Below are positions 27,501-38,212 of a DNA stretch of 64,000 nt, one piece after another (position 1 is the first letter of the stretch; each line of letters starts with the position of its first letter). The translations under genes and the position numbers were made by a program. Origin of the DNA: Tanytarsus gracilentus (Eukaryota > Arthropoda > Insecta > Diptera > Chironomidae); assembly GCA_038502055.1 (NCBI GenBank), contig JAXRKN010000037.1, positions 5,860,501 to 5,924,500 of the forward strand. The letters run 5' to 3'. The notes under the pieces are model-generated. The model ran no database searches, was not told where the DNA came from, and was given only the letters and a program-made list of their open reading frames with translations.

Positions 27501-30500
27501 CGAATGAATCATAAAAAGGCAAAAGTGTACGAGCTAAAACAGCATGTTATTTCCGAATCTGCCGTTCCTATCGCACACGAAAAATCTTCTTTCTCTCCGT
27601 TTGTCTTTTTTTGGCTTTTGGGTGACGACTTAAAAAATGTTTCTTCGACATTTTTCATTCATAACATGAGGTAACGACATAGGAAGGTAGTCGATGCTAT
27701 TTTTGACTTTTTTTTCGATAGAATCGATTCCTTTTACGGATTAAAGAACCCTTGTGAGAATTTTTCAGCAAATTTCTTCCGAGAAATCCATTTAAAATAG
27801 TGTTTTCAACACAATCGAAAAAAAATTTATCGTCGTCTCTTGTTTCCAGGAGTCAAAATGAATAAAAATCACATTTTGAAGTGAGAGATTTAAATTAATG
27901 ATCGCAGCGGCGATTTATTACCTTTCTTTTTCGTCTTCTCTTTCCACCGAAAAAAAAAATTAATTTGAATCTCGAAAAACTATTGTTTTTCACCATCAAC
28001 ATATAATGCCTTAAAGTAGTTTCTTATTTCATGACAATTCATTATATAAACCCTGCGTGGGACATGAAAACCGTTGAAGCCGTAAATTTAAATAAAAGTA
28101 TACTTTTTGTATACAATTGTCTATTGAAAATACGTTGAAGCCGAGATTTAAATTTTATTTGTATGAGGATTTTTTGAATTTTAACGGTAACATTTGGTCA
28201 TGTCCCACGCAGGATATAAACATAAAAAATAGGCATTGACGGTGGCAACAATCGACCGTGCTGGAGAAGAGGGAAGAAGAAGAAGGAGTAAATTTTGTAT
28301 TAATCAGAAGTAAGCACACATTTGTCATTTTGAGACCTGTGAGAGAGTGAAATGTGAGGCGCGAAGGCCTGTGGAGATACCGGGTAACTGGATGATCATA
28401 AAGCTAATGAGATGATGCTGATATCATATGTTAAATTTAGACAGATGTTCACAAATAATTTCTAACGGATTTTCTATGAAATAGGGGGCGGACGACTAGT
28501 ATATAAATTTTATATACTTTATATACCTCAAAAATATAAAAATATAAATGAGAAATATAAAAATATAAATTTATTTAAAAATATAAATTGATATTTTATA
28601 TACTTTATATACTTTTTGTTTGTTTCTTAAAGACAAAAAAAAATTTTAAATTGCATTTCGAGCATTTGGATCTCAATTTAAGCACTGAATCTTTGTTCGA
28701 ATGGCTATCAAATCCATCGCTGGATCTTAGTTCTACTGGATCTCACTTCCAGCACTAAATTTTAAAACTGCTGGATCTCACTTCCAGAGCTGGATCTTAG
28801 TTCCAATGGATCTCAATTTAAGCACTGAATCTAGTTCGAATGCCTATAAAATCCATCGCTTGATTTTACTTCTACTGGATCTCACTTCCAGACTTCCTGC
28901 ACTAAATCTTAAAGCTACTGGATCTCACTTCCAGAGCTGGATCTTAGTTCCAATGGATCTCAATTTAATTTCTGAATCTAGTTCGAATGGTTATCAAATC
29001 CATCGCTTGATTTTAGTTCTACTGGATCTCACTTCCAGAGTTCCTGCACTAAATCTTAAAGCTACTGGATCTCACTTCCAGAGCTGGATCTTAGTTCCAA
29101 TGGATCTCAATTTAATTTCTGAATCTAGTTCGAATGGTTATCAAATCCATCGCTTGATTTTACTTCTACTGGATCTCACTTCCAGACTTCCTGCACTAAA
29201 TCTTAAAGCTACTGGATCTCACTTCCAGAGCTGGATCTTAGTTCCAATGGATCTCAATTTAATTTCTGAATCTAGTTCGAATGGTTATCAAATCCATCGC
29301 TAGATTTTAGTTCTACTGGATCTCACTTCCAGACTTCCTGCACTAAATCTTAAAACTACTGGATCTCACTTCCAGAGCTGGATCTTAGTTCCAATGGATC
29401 TCAATTTAAGTTCTGAATCTAGTTCGAATGGTTATCGAATCCATCGCTTGATTTTACTTCTACTGGATCTCACTTCCAGACTTCCTGCACTAAATCTTAA
29501 AGCTACTGGATCTCACTTCCAGAGCTGGATCTTAGTTCCAATGGATCTCAATTTAAGTTCTGAATCTAGTTCGAATGGTTATCAAATCCATCGCTTGATT
29601 TTAGTTCTACTGGATCTCACTTCCAGAGTTCCTGCACTAAATCTTAAAGCTACTGGATCTCACTTCCAGAGCTGGATCTTAGTTCCAATGGATCTCAATT
29701 TAATTTCTGAATCTAGTTCGAATGGTTATCAAATCCATCGCTTGATTTTAGTTCTACTGGATCTCACTTCCAGACTTCCTGCACTAAATCTTAAAACTAC
29801 TGGATCTCACTTCCAGAGCTGGATCTTAGTTCCAATGGATCTCAATTTAAGTTCTGAATCTAGTTCGAATGGTTATCGAATCCATCGCTTGATTTTACTT
29901 CTACTGGATCTCACTTCCAGCTTTAAATTTTAGTTGAAAAGTCACAATATAGAGTAAATTCCGATCGAAAAGTATATAAAAATATAAAAATATAAAAAAT
30001 ATAAAAAATATAAAAATATAAATGAGGTATATAAAAATATAAAAATATAAATTTTAGATTTTTATATACCCAAAAAATTTATATCCAAGTCGTCCGCCCC
30101 CTGTATGAAATTAAGATTTTTTAATAACTCTCTTTTTTTGCGAAAATTAATGGCTTTCATTAGAGGAAAACACATCGCGTGTTAAAAAAAGTGGAAGACC
30201 GAAAAAAGAAACATGGTTTCATCTCATACAGTGAGAGTGAGAGAAGTGAATAAAATTAATTACTTTACAGAGACAAAAACATTTTTTTTTCGGTCGACCG
30301 AGAGAGAAAAATTAATAAAAAGAAACATGATAGCGCGAGAGAGAGAGAATTTAAATTTCAATTCCCATGAATGGGACACAAAACACCACTTAATACTTAA
30401 TGCAATCGAAAAGGCAAACGGCTCAACAGCATTTAGGCGCGCGAGATAAGCCAAAAGCCAAGCAGCAGCAACGGCAGCGGCGAAACTGGAATTTTTTGTG

Positions 30501-33500
30501 ATAATCAAAAATCATTAATATGTTCGTAAGCATATTAATGGGTGGAAAGAGACGCGAGAGAGATCTTCTCGGTTGTCTTGTATATGCGTTTTAATAACAA
30601 TCGACGCTCGTCAACAAAGGCCTCACAGAAATTTTTCCTTCTCTCCTTCAATTCACACCGAATGATTTATAATCTCACTCACTCTCGCCCTTATGTTCAT
30701 TTTCGCGTTTGCTGCCTTTTGTTTCAATGTTCCATTTCGTGATGTTTGCTTAGAAGAATGGAGACAGAAATGTGTTAAGTAAAGTCCCCAAAAAAACGAG
30801 CGAAGAGACGAGAAGAAGAGTGTCTTATCGCTAAATTCTAATCGACATCCGCCCAAGAATAAAAAATGTTTATTTCTTTTCAATAAGGCGAGAATTCAAT
30901 AATAGCCGTGCGATCGCTACTTCGATCGAGAGTAATTTTTCTTCACCTTTTTTATAATTTTTCTCTCGAATTCGATTTAAATTTTTTTTGACTTTAAAAC
31001 AAAGAATCGCGGTGGTTCTCTCAGTGTCTCGATGCTTTTTTGGTGCATTTTTCCATTCATAAATTTAAAACCCGAAAAACAGAATTTTTTGCCTTCAATT
31101 GTGCGAGTCACAGAGGATTGCTTTCTTCTTACTTCTCTTTTGTTAGTTCGAAGGATTACCAGCATGTAGGTAGACATATCTAAATGGATTTAAGGTAAAA
31201 AGTCATTTGAATTGTGGGAAAAAAATAAATTTTGTTGCTATTTTTTTATGTTATCGCAAAATGGGATTAAAATTTGTCAATTTTTTTGTTGTTTATTTTA
31301 GAAAATTATCAATTTTCTTGGTTCGCTAAATCTGATTAGTAGCATAAATTTTTGCAAATGTGTGAAATATTTATGAGGCTTAGAGACAGCATTAAGGGAT
31401 TGCATTAATTACCATTATCGGATGTGAATTGTAACGGAAATAAAGGATTTAAAATTTGAATATTTTTAAAGCGTTAAATAAAATTCTTTAAGAAATCTTT
31501 TCAACTTTAAGGAATGCGCCCTTAATAATGCCCAAGATTTTACACGACAACATGACCAGAAAATATTGTCAAACTCCGAGAGTGTGCACAGCAATAAAAA
31601 TCGGAGAAGGCGACACCATACAAGAAATTGATTTTGCTGTGCATGCGGCATACGAATTACTTGATTTAATAAAAATCATGCTTCGACAAGTTGTTGACAA
31701 GAACACTTCTAGGCCATAAAAATCAATATGAGCCATTGTAAAAGCTCCTTGAGAGTCGACAAAATGCACTGCGTTACACACACTCGGAAGCAAGAAAATT
31801 TATGACTCCCACAAGACGCTTCAAATTATTGATTTTTATTTTTCTTCTTTTCGTCATTGTCATCATCACCACACAGATTTTTTCTCTGCACTTGAACTGT
31901 ATCTTGTTCAATGCTCCACCCATTTAGCAGAATCGAGAGAATAAAAGAGATTTTTTCTTCATTTAAATGAATTAATTACCGAATTTAAAAAAGAACGAAA
32001 AAGGGAAAAATATTTTACATAAAATGAGACCAAAGAGGAATTAAAAGTACACGAGAGCGGGAAAAGTTAGGAAGTAGCCAAGAGTGTTTATGGTGGGTTA
32101 AAGGGCATAAATCAAAATAATTTTTATAATCTTAAATTATTTTGAAAATGATTTTCGAATAAAAAGTAAATTTAAATTTTTTCTCATGGTCAATCCGCCT
32201 CCGAAAACCACTCAACTTTATTAAAACTCACCACAGCATGAAAAGAACAAAAAAAATCAATGAAAAAATAACAAGACATGAAATTTTAGCCCTTTTACGA
32301 AAAAAAAAGTTTCATTTTCTTCAAAGTACGACCGCAACATTTTAACTGCGCCCACATAATAATTCTTTATGCATTTATGATACAATTTTGCATATTTATT
32401 GACCTCTCTCTGTTTTCTTCCCCCTTTTTTTGTACATTCGCTCTCCAAAAAGAACATAACATCATTATCGTGTGTTCTCGTTTTTTTTATTTATGGAATG
32501 TTAACTCCCAGAAAATCAACTTGAAATAAAAAGTAATTTTTATGATGAATTATGGGCACCTTAAGGCGGATACATTGTACAATGAGTAGCCGCATCAATA
32601 ATGGCTGTGGAAGAAAGTTAGGCACACAGTAAGGTGTTAAAGACTTGAGTATATGCTTTGCCTTTTTTTGGTTTGGTTCATACTTTTTCTGTGTGCTTTA
32701 TAACATTTCAACACGCCATGATAATTAATTGTTAAATGCATTTAATTAATTGAAAGCCACGATTATGACGCCGGAGAGCGAGAGAAAGAGACTGGTTTTT
32801 TGTGTGCGCGCAAGAGAGAGTGAGAAGCATCAACCAGAAGCTTCGATTTAACGATTAAATTCATGCTGGTACGAGTGAGATGATGTTGATGATGATGACG
32901 GTTAATTTATGAAAATGAAGCCACCATTTTGATTCTACACGGCTTCTCGCTTCTCTTTTTTTTATTATTTTCATTGTCGGCATCATCAGCGTGTTTTAAT
33001 TCATCAATTAAAAATGAATTTTAGATGCGAGAGAGAGAAGTAAAATTGTCGAGTCGACAACAAGCGACAGCGATTGTGTTGCTGCGATGATGACTATGCG
33101 ATATGACGCGTTGTGAGTGTGAGGTTTTCGTCTTTTTTTGATCTCCTTGTAGAACGAGAGATTTTCTAATGTCGCTAATTTTTCAGTGAGATTAATTTTT
33201 ATTAAAGTGATGTCTCGTCTTGAGTTTAAAATTATTGATTGGAATTTTATGACTGTTTAAATTTTGACAGTATTTTTTTTAAAAAATTAAACAGTTTTTT
33301 AAAAATTAAAATATTTTATTTAATTTAAATATTTTATGAAAGTAATTAACTCAAAATCATCCCAAGAGACAAGTTTTAGTATGAGCGTAATAAAAAATTA
33401 TTTTATTTAGCGACGGCAAAATGAAACTCAGAAAATATATAAATTCGCATACGCCACACAGAGCAGTAGTAAAAAGAGTGCTCAGCCGTAAAAACAAGGG

Positions 33501-36500
33501 AAAGAAAATTGCGAAGAGAAAAGAAGAATTCACTTTTTGCGTTTACGTGTCGAGTTTGATGTGTTCGTATGAAGTTCACTCCATAAAGCTCACATCATAA
33601 ATTCTAAGTCGTCTCCCTCACATTTATTCATACGGTGAGAAGGATCGTTTGCAGAAACAACACTAAACCTCGCATTCTTTCATGAAATTGAATTCAATTT
33701 TCTTATATGAGTTCGCGAGTTATGTTTAAATCGATAATCAATCGATTGTGAGCTTATGGGACGACACAATGTAGCTCGTTACCAATTTGACAAAATTTTA
33801 ATTGGCAAAATATACACACACAAAACATATTATGCTGCTGCCTCCCTCGCATACTATGTGTGACGACCGATAGCAAGCATAACAAACAAGCCATATAATC
33901 ACTCGTGTTCTGTCACTTTTCATTTTTGTATTTTTGTTCGTTTGCTAAAATATCACAAATTAATTTCAGATTGTGAACAAGCCCAGCGTGAAAATTGACC
34001 AAAAATATGTAACAATTTCAAGTTTTTGGTCATGTTTAATTTTTTCGCCGCTGGGTGGCGAGTCACAAAAATTTTTATTGCCAACAATTTCTCTCGCGAT
34101 AATTAATTTTGCTTTTTAGAGAGAGAATTAAAATAATATTTTAGCGTTGATGAATTGATCGGCGATTTGGTGTGAGAGGCTTTTCATACCAATTTCCCGC
34201 CTTTGCAAATGAAGTTCAGAAAAATAATTTTTCTTCTTCTCATGTCAAAATTCGTGTTGTTCACAAGCTCAGTCTGCGTGCGAATGAAAATTCTTTTTTG
34301 TCAGCAAACGCATATATCACACGGGAGGTTATTTTGATAAGCGAAATTAGCTTTTTATCAGCAAAAGCGAAAGCATTATGAAGGTACTAGCTATGGCAAT
34401 ATAGTTTTATTAGCTCGCTTTTTTCAACCGGATTATATTTTTTTTCGGCGCTGACGTGAGGGAGGCGACGCGACAATGGCGGTGGTTAGTGTTGTTGTCG
34501 TTCATGTATACTACACGCTACACGGTGTTTTTGGCTTATTTCTGATAGCGCAAAAATTGCTGTTAAAACTGTTATGTACACACCAAAAAAAGTTTCCTTT
34601 TTATATTATATTTTTGAGGGTGCTTTTATTGGACGTATATGGATGCATGGATTTATTAGACGCAAGGCATGGACAATTTTTTAAAATTATATTTTTACAT
34701 TTAAAAAAATTATAAAAATTCCTAGCCCTTGATCATAAATTTTTATATACTCCCCATACAAAGTGTCACTATGGCGAAAGATCGAATGAGACATGGTGAA
34801 GGAAAGCTAGATGTGTAAATATAAAAAAAATAACATTACAAATGTTTTACGAGCACTTTATACGTGTAGAATTTTACTTCTTCTACATTCTTTGCTTTTT
34901 GGAGGACTCTTGGCGGTTAATTTACACAAAACCCAGCCACATACAAAATGGCTTCGGAATTTCTTATTTTCTTTCTCTCTCGCCTCTCAAGCGAAACAAA
35001 TTTCTCGTTTTCCTCCGTACATTTTAATGATATTCACTTGAGCACACCTAAAATATGATTTTTTGTTTTAAACAAAAAAATAATGAAAATAATATAATGC
35101 GTTGTTTTAATGGTAGTTTTAACAATTATTTGTGTTTTTATGTTTTTCTCTTTATTTTCATGTTGTTATGGTTTTGTTTGGTATGTTATCAAAAAATATT
35201 ATTATTGCTCGTGTATACACAACAACCGTTTACCTTTTCAAGCGAAAGCGACAATCCAAAAAAAATTGAAAATATTCAATTAATTAATAATCATAATTAA
35301 AATTGTATTTAATTAACGAACCACCCGAGTCCCACAAATGGAGATGAAAAATTTAATTTTCATGTAACGGAATTCTTCGTGTGCAGAGATTTATAATTTC
35401 GAGGTTATGCGAAAAATACTTGAAATATTTTTTAAATTCCAATAAACTCTATTAAATTCCTCAAGCTCAATTGATAAAAGCTTGAAATTAGAGGGAGTGC
35501 TTATAACATAGAAAACTAACAACTTTTTGCATCCTCTCTCGATGTCTTTAGAACATTTGTCTGGTGTGTTAGAAAAACAATTGTAAAACCCCTTGTTAGA
35601 TCACCCACAAAACAGGGTGACAATGAATGGTGAAAGTTTAACCAGATTTTGAGATTGTCTTTCTCGAACTCTATGAAAACTTTTAATTGTTCCATGTGGT
35701 TTCCCCCTTTTTTTCTGCTTAAAATAATTTTGCTCACTCAAAATGCAATTTTTTGTTGTACATGAAGAAGATGATCCCGACAATCAGAACTATGAAGATG
35801 TTAAATTGAGTAAGTTGACAACAAAAGAGCGAACAAAACTTCATCCATACGGCAAATGAGTTTGACAACAGTAGCAAAAGAGCAGAGAGCAGTTCCTTTT
35901 ACGATATGAATATTAATAATTTTATGCCTTACACGATGACGACAACGAAAAGGAGAGGAGGTAGCTGTGCGATGAAAGAACAAGAAGAATTTTAAAGCAG
36001 AACAAGCCTTTCGTCTTCCATTGTGTGCTGTGTGCCCTCTCTCCGGCAACTACACACATCTCTTATGAATAAATTGAGTCGAATAAGGAATAACATGGCA
36101 AACACACTGAGGAGACAATAAATGGGCCAATAATAATAATTTTTCTCACTGCTAATGAATGCATGGCGATGAGGACTGGGTGAGAAAGAGCAGAAAGGCG
36201 ACAAAAGAACAAGTTTTAGTTACCAAAAAAAATTTTATTATTAAATTTTTATGAGGGAACTCACGATGGAAAATTTAATTGCGTTATTAACGAAATTTTT
36301 TGCAATGTAACGAGTTTTTCTTGAATCTAAAAATGGTGTCGCCATAAGGGAGTCAAACTATGCTGAATTATTCATATTTTGTCATAAATTTAAATTTAAT
36401 AAATTCGTTAACTTTTTTAAGTCATGATTTTCTCTATAAAATTGCCTTCAGCAAAAATGTTCGCTTTTCACTCCAAATTCCTCTTGTTAAAACATTCTTA

Positions 36501-38212
36501 CGCAAATAATTATTATATATTGGCCTCAACCTCGCTCTTTCTCACTGAAAAACATTCATTATATTACTTTTAAAACTTGTCTTGTTAATTTTTTTTTTCT
36601 TGAAAGAACTTTTTCTCATTGCTTGTAAAACGACATCATCATCGCTTAGGCTTAAAGGCTGGTGCGGAAAGGAAATTAAAATGTTATGACTTATATTAAA
36701 AATTATTATTGCCACAAATTTTCACTCTATAAACGAGGTTGTGGAATAAAAACTTAAAACGTATGTAATTAATGTAATTATCTCTCTCGCATGTCTTACG
36801 ATGATGATGTTGCTGAGATGTTTTGTGGAAGTGTTTGAATATTAAATCAAATGAGACATTTTGTAGGAGATTAAAAGAAGAAAAAAACCGTTGTATGAGT
36901 TAATTGATTTTTGAGTGGAACTGTTGTAAAATTTAGATTGATTAAAAAATTAGAGGTATAAAATTTTCAAACAAAAGATTTAAATGTTTTATCTTTGCAT
37001 CGCAGTAAAAAATTATTTTAAATGACACTTCACTTTTAAGGTAAAAAAATTATGAAATTTAAATTTTTTTTGCATACAAAAGTTTTATTGTTTAAAATCA
37101 CATCTCAAATTTATTGCAAACATTTAAAATTACACAAAATCATCAGTTTGGAGCTTAAAATCTTCATCAATTTTCAAATATATTCATATTTTTTTCATCT
37201 CTACCTTACACACTCAATTCTAATTTATTTTCATCTCTCTTTTTTTGACAAATTAGCATTTAAATATTCTCTCCTTTATTTGACTTAATTGAAAAATAAC
37301 AGAAATGTGAATGAATATGGTTTTTGACCATAAAGAGAAGTTGTTGTGCCTCGCACACTGGCACTCCAAAGACCTTCCAAACGAGCGAACATTTACAATA
37401 GATGCGAAGAGAAATAAAGACTAGCAAATATTTTGTTTCCACCTCACAACAAAAAGAAAATTTTAGAGTCGAAAAAAATGCAACAAAAGAGATTGAAAAT
37501 CTCATCAATCTTCTCACTTCATCTGAAAGTGTTTACTTCCCCAAAAAAACTGCCACAACTTGCACGTCTTTTCACTTCTTAATTTTCTTCTGCCTCGATT
37601 AACCTTTTTTTATTATTCTTTCCATCACATCTCTCTCTTCTTTCCACATTTTATTTATCTGCTCTATGTGCACTTTTTTTACTGTGATGAGATTTTTCCA
37701 TTCTCTTCTGGATAAAAGTCATAAAAATCACAATCTCCACAAAAATATGACAATGACGAGGACGTGGACATGGAGTGAAAGAGGATCACACACATTTCAT
37801 GTTATGAGTTAGACAAAGAACCATCATAATAGTGGAAAATTGACTTGTTATTGCTGGCTTTATTGCCACTTTTAGAAAATTGAATTTTTTCCTCACTTTA
37901 AATTGAGTTTTTAGGTAGAAAAATTAAATTGAATTTTAAAAAAATTTAAAATAAACACGAAATTTTCATCATTTGCAATTATGAATATTTTTTATGAATT
38001 TAAAGAATAAAACTCGCAAATTATTCACCGCACAAAAACCAATAACTCATTGCAATTTCCGCTATTTCTTTTCGATTCTTATCATCACTGTTTGATCGCA
38101 AAAATCGACACCAAAGAGAATTTTAATTAATTGCACTTTTTGCACTGTTGTTCTTTCTTTCTTGACTTACCTGTGTGTTGGGCGACCCACGGAATTGTGA
38201 AATATGTGACAT
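2720..38212 (-). CDS. mirr: mirror-type Iroquois homeobox transcription factor (whole gene model, 5 coding exons)
   Basis: Joined model: 38212-38171, 12097-11753, 6949-6843, 3871-3573, 3504-2720, giving 525 residues. All four introns have GT-AG ends and the phases (0, 0, 2, 1) agree. Seen: a Cys-rich N-terminal motif (residues about 56-80, CCDTGR to CSCQYD), the block DLKENLAG..PWPYP..Y..YDAALAGY just before the homeodomain, a 63-residue TALE homeodomain (173-235) with the PYP insertion and WFANARRRLKKENKM in helix 3, an acidic stretch (244-262), and KPRIWSLADMASK (357-369). Known: Iroquois proteins are nuclear DNA-binding regulators that pattern eye, notum, wing and ovary in flies. Paralogue call: MDLNGARRKNATRETTSTLK and WLNEHKK fit Mirror, while Ara/Caup as I recall them read RESTATLKAWLSEHKK. 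Drosophila Mirror is longer, the difference lying in low-complexity segments. Family assignment is near certain; the mirr assignment is strong; exon 1 is the least certain part. Confidence 0.9.
3505..3572 (-). other. mirr: mirr intron 4 (68 bp)
   Basis: Minimal-size insect intron: donor GTGAGT, acceptor tttcaaatAG, phase 1. It separates the acidic tail of the homeodomain exon from the C-terminal exon. The join restores KDLLDSGTGSSEDGD, which matches the family. Confidence 0.93.
3573..3871 (-). CDS. mirr: mirr coding exon 4 (TALE homeodomain)
   Basis: 299 nt, acceptor aaacag|T, donor CTTG|GTGAGT. Encodes residues 165-264 plus the first base of codon 265. The homeodomain starts ARRKNATRETTSTLKAWLNE, carries the three-residue loop extension PYP after HKKN, and has recognition helix VSTWFANARRRLKKENK, including the invariant W, F, N and R. 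Directly after it come TWEPRNR and an acidic run (EDDDVNLDDDDHKSNDDKD), as in other Iroquois proteins. TALE homeodomains contact DNA in the major groove through helix 3. No missing key residue, frameshift or stop is seen. Confidence 0.98.
3872..6842 (-). other. mirr: mirr intron 3 (about 3.0 kb)
   Basis: Phase 2, donor GTAAGC, acceptor AG at 3872-3873. AT-rich with scattered homopolymer runs. I see no coding exon, RNA gene or mobile element; the short reading frames here (for example 4040-4294 and 6032-6358 on the plus strand) have low-complexity composition and no recognisable domain. Confidence 0.85.
6843..6949 (-). CDS. mirr: mirr coding exon 3
   Basis: 107 nt between acceptor ttttatacag and donor GG|GTAAGC, too short to appear as a standalone long reading frame. 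Enters in phase 0 and leaves with two bases of a Gly codon. It encodes residues 130-164, AAAGLDLKENLAGSPWPYPP followed by a Tyr/Ala-rich run ending AGYHFN. This matches the conserved block just N-terminal to the homeodomain in insect Mirror proteins (DLKENL..., WPYPS.Y.PYDAAFAGYPFN). Joining to exon 4 gives FNG-YPMDLNGARR, in register with the family. Confidence 0.93.
7558..7577. repeat. ATT microsatellite
   Basis: Six to seven ATT units in mirr intron 2. Confidence 0.85.
9715..9730. repeat. AC microsatellite
   Basis: Eight AC units in mirr intron 2. Confidence 0.9.
11753..12097 (-). CDS. mirr: mirr coding exon 2 (Cys-rich N-terminal region)
   Basis: 345 nt, 115 codons, phase 0 at both ends; acceptor tttactttttacag-type (cag at 12098-12100) and donor CCT|GTGAGT. 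It encodes a Ser/Pro/Ala-rich lead (residues 15-55) and then the Iroquois motif RCCDTGRPLFTDPITGQTV with CSCQYD, followed by LNYQRLA and a Tyr/Pro-rich segment ending QPPFYSNP. The motif CC(D/E).GR....DP..GQT.CSCQYD is shared by Ara, Caup and Mirr; LNYQRLA and DQPPFY are Mirror-like. No function is established for this motif that I can state with confidence. A plus-strand reading frame across the same bases is a shadow. Confidence 0.93.
18334..18363. repeat. GT microsatellite
   Basis: An almost uninterrupted (GT)n run in mirr intron 1. Confidence 0.9.
18441..18452 (-). repeat. B-box-like motif GGTTCGAATCCT
   Basis: Exact 12-mer on the minus strand in mirr intron 1. It fits the Pol III internal B box (GGTTCGANNCC). 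No tRNA stem or A box is visible 5' of it. Confidence 0.5.
24621..24663. repeat. 43-bp near-perfect palindrome in mirr intron 1
   Basis: Arms of 20 bases meet at GAATTC: AAACCGTTAAAATATTTGAA against its complement, which differs only by a 3-base insertion (TTA). Could be the remnant of a tiny fold-back insertion or a cruciform-forming site; no flanking duplication is evident. Confidence 0.8.
27095..27106 (+). repeat. B-box-like motif, one mismatch
   Basis: AGTTCGAATCCT on the plus strand, one base different from the recurrent 12-mer; flanks are AT-rich with no tRNA body. Confidence 0.35.
28052..28213. mobile_element. 162-bp MITE with 8-bp target-site duplication
   Basis: Termini CCTGCGTGGGACATGA and its exact reverse complement TCATGTCCCACGCAGG, flanked on both sides by ATATAAAC (28044-28051 and 28214-28221). 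After a short gap the inverted match resumes (ACCGTT.AA). Inside are two direct copies of CGTTGAAGCCG followed by a similar A/T tail (about 28072 and 28134). There is no coding capacity. An 8-bp duplication is typical of hAT- and P-type transposases; the terminal sequence does not let me choose. It sits in mirr intron 1 about 270 bp from the next insertion. Confidence 0.9.
28483..30103. mobile_element. non-autonomous hAT-like element with tandem-repeat core
   Basis: The left end starts AGGGGGCGGACGACT (28483) and the right end is AGTCGTCCGCCCCCTG (30088-30103), an inverted pair; the left copy has apparently lost the outermost C. TATGAAAT flanks both ends exactly (28475-28482 and 30104-30111). 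Next to the termini lie AT-rich subterminal blocks made of ATAAAAATATA units (about 28500-28610 and 29970-30070), also roughly inverted. The middle is a minisatellite. Known: hAT elements have CAGGG-type ends and 8-bp duplications. No transposase is present. Length 1621 bp. Confidence 0.88.
28666..29922 (+). repeat. 147-bp tandem repeat array, about 8.6 copies
   Basis: The landmark ATGGATCTCAATTTAA recurs at 28806, 28953, 29100, 29247, 29394, 29541, 29688 and 29835, an exact spacing of 147 bases; a diverged, slightly shorter copy precedes them and a truncated one ends the array. Each unit contains CTGGATCTCACTTCCAG twice and a related CTGGATCTTAGTTCCA, so the unit itself grew from a shorter motif. 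Because 147 is divisible by three, one plus-strand frame stays open through the array except for a TAG at 29301-29303. I do not call this a gene. Confidence 0.93.
33982..34055. repeat. 74-bp inverted repeat (MITE-like)
   Basis: CCCAGCG at the left and CGCTGGG at the right, followed inward by GAAAA...TTGACCAAAAA against TTTTTGGTCAT...TTTTTTCGCC, with small indels. Size and shape suggest a miniature element; I found no clean target duplication. Confidence 0.55.
38171..38212 (-). CDS. mirr: mirr coding exon 1 (14 codons)
   Basis: Reads MSHISQFRGSPNTQ and ends in a strong donor (CAG|GTAAGT). The phase (0) matches the acceptor of exon 2 twenty-six kb away. The chosen ATG has aaaaaca before it, with A at -3, a good insect start context. 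An upstream in-frame ATG at 38264-38266 would add 18 residues but has T at -3 and sits directly after an in-frame TGA; it is the alternative start. There is no independent support such as cDNA, so an additional small exon inside intron 1 or a different first exon cannot be excluded. Confidence 0.65.

Larger units (their letters stand above)
12098..38170 (-). other. mirr: mirr intron 1 (about 26 kb)
   Basis: Runs between the phase-0 donor GTAAGT after exon 1 and acceptor cag before exon 2. It carries two DNA-transposon-like insertions (28052-28213 and 28483-30103), a GT microsatellite, a 43-bp palindrome (24621-24663), a 74-bp hairpin (33982-34055) and two B-box-like motifs. No nested gene is recognisable. 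Large first introns with enhancers are typical of developmental regulators; enhancer content here is inference. The extent depends on exon 1 being correct. Confidence 0.65.

Noticed and set aside
28666..29922. CRISPR-like regular array
   Set aside because: Units are contiguous 147-bp tandem copies with no unique spacers, in a eukaryotic intron.
28806..29933. 165- and 179-codon repeat reading frames as a protein gene
   Set aside because: They are the translation of a minisatellite with a period divisible by three inside a transposon; an internal stop separates them and no family matches.
31528..31793. Overlapping small reading frames on both strands as a nested gene
   Set aside because: Neither strand has a recognisable product; openness in several frames at once points to composition or non-coding constraint.
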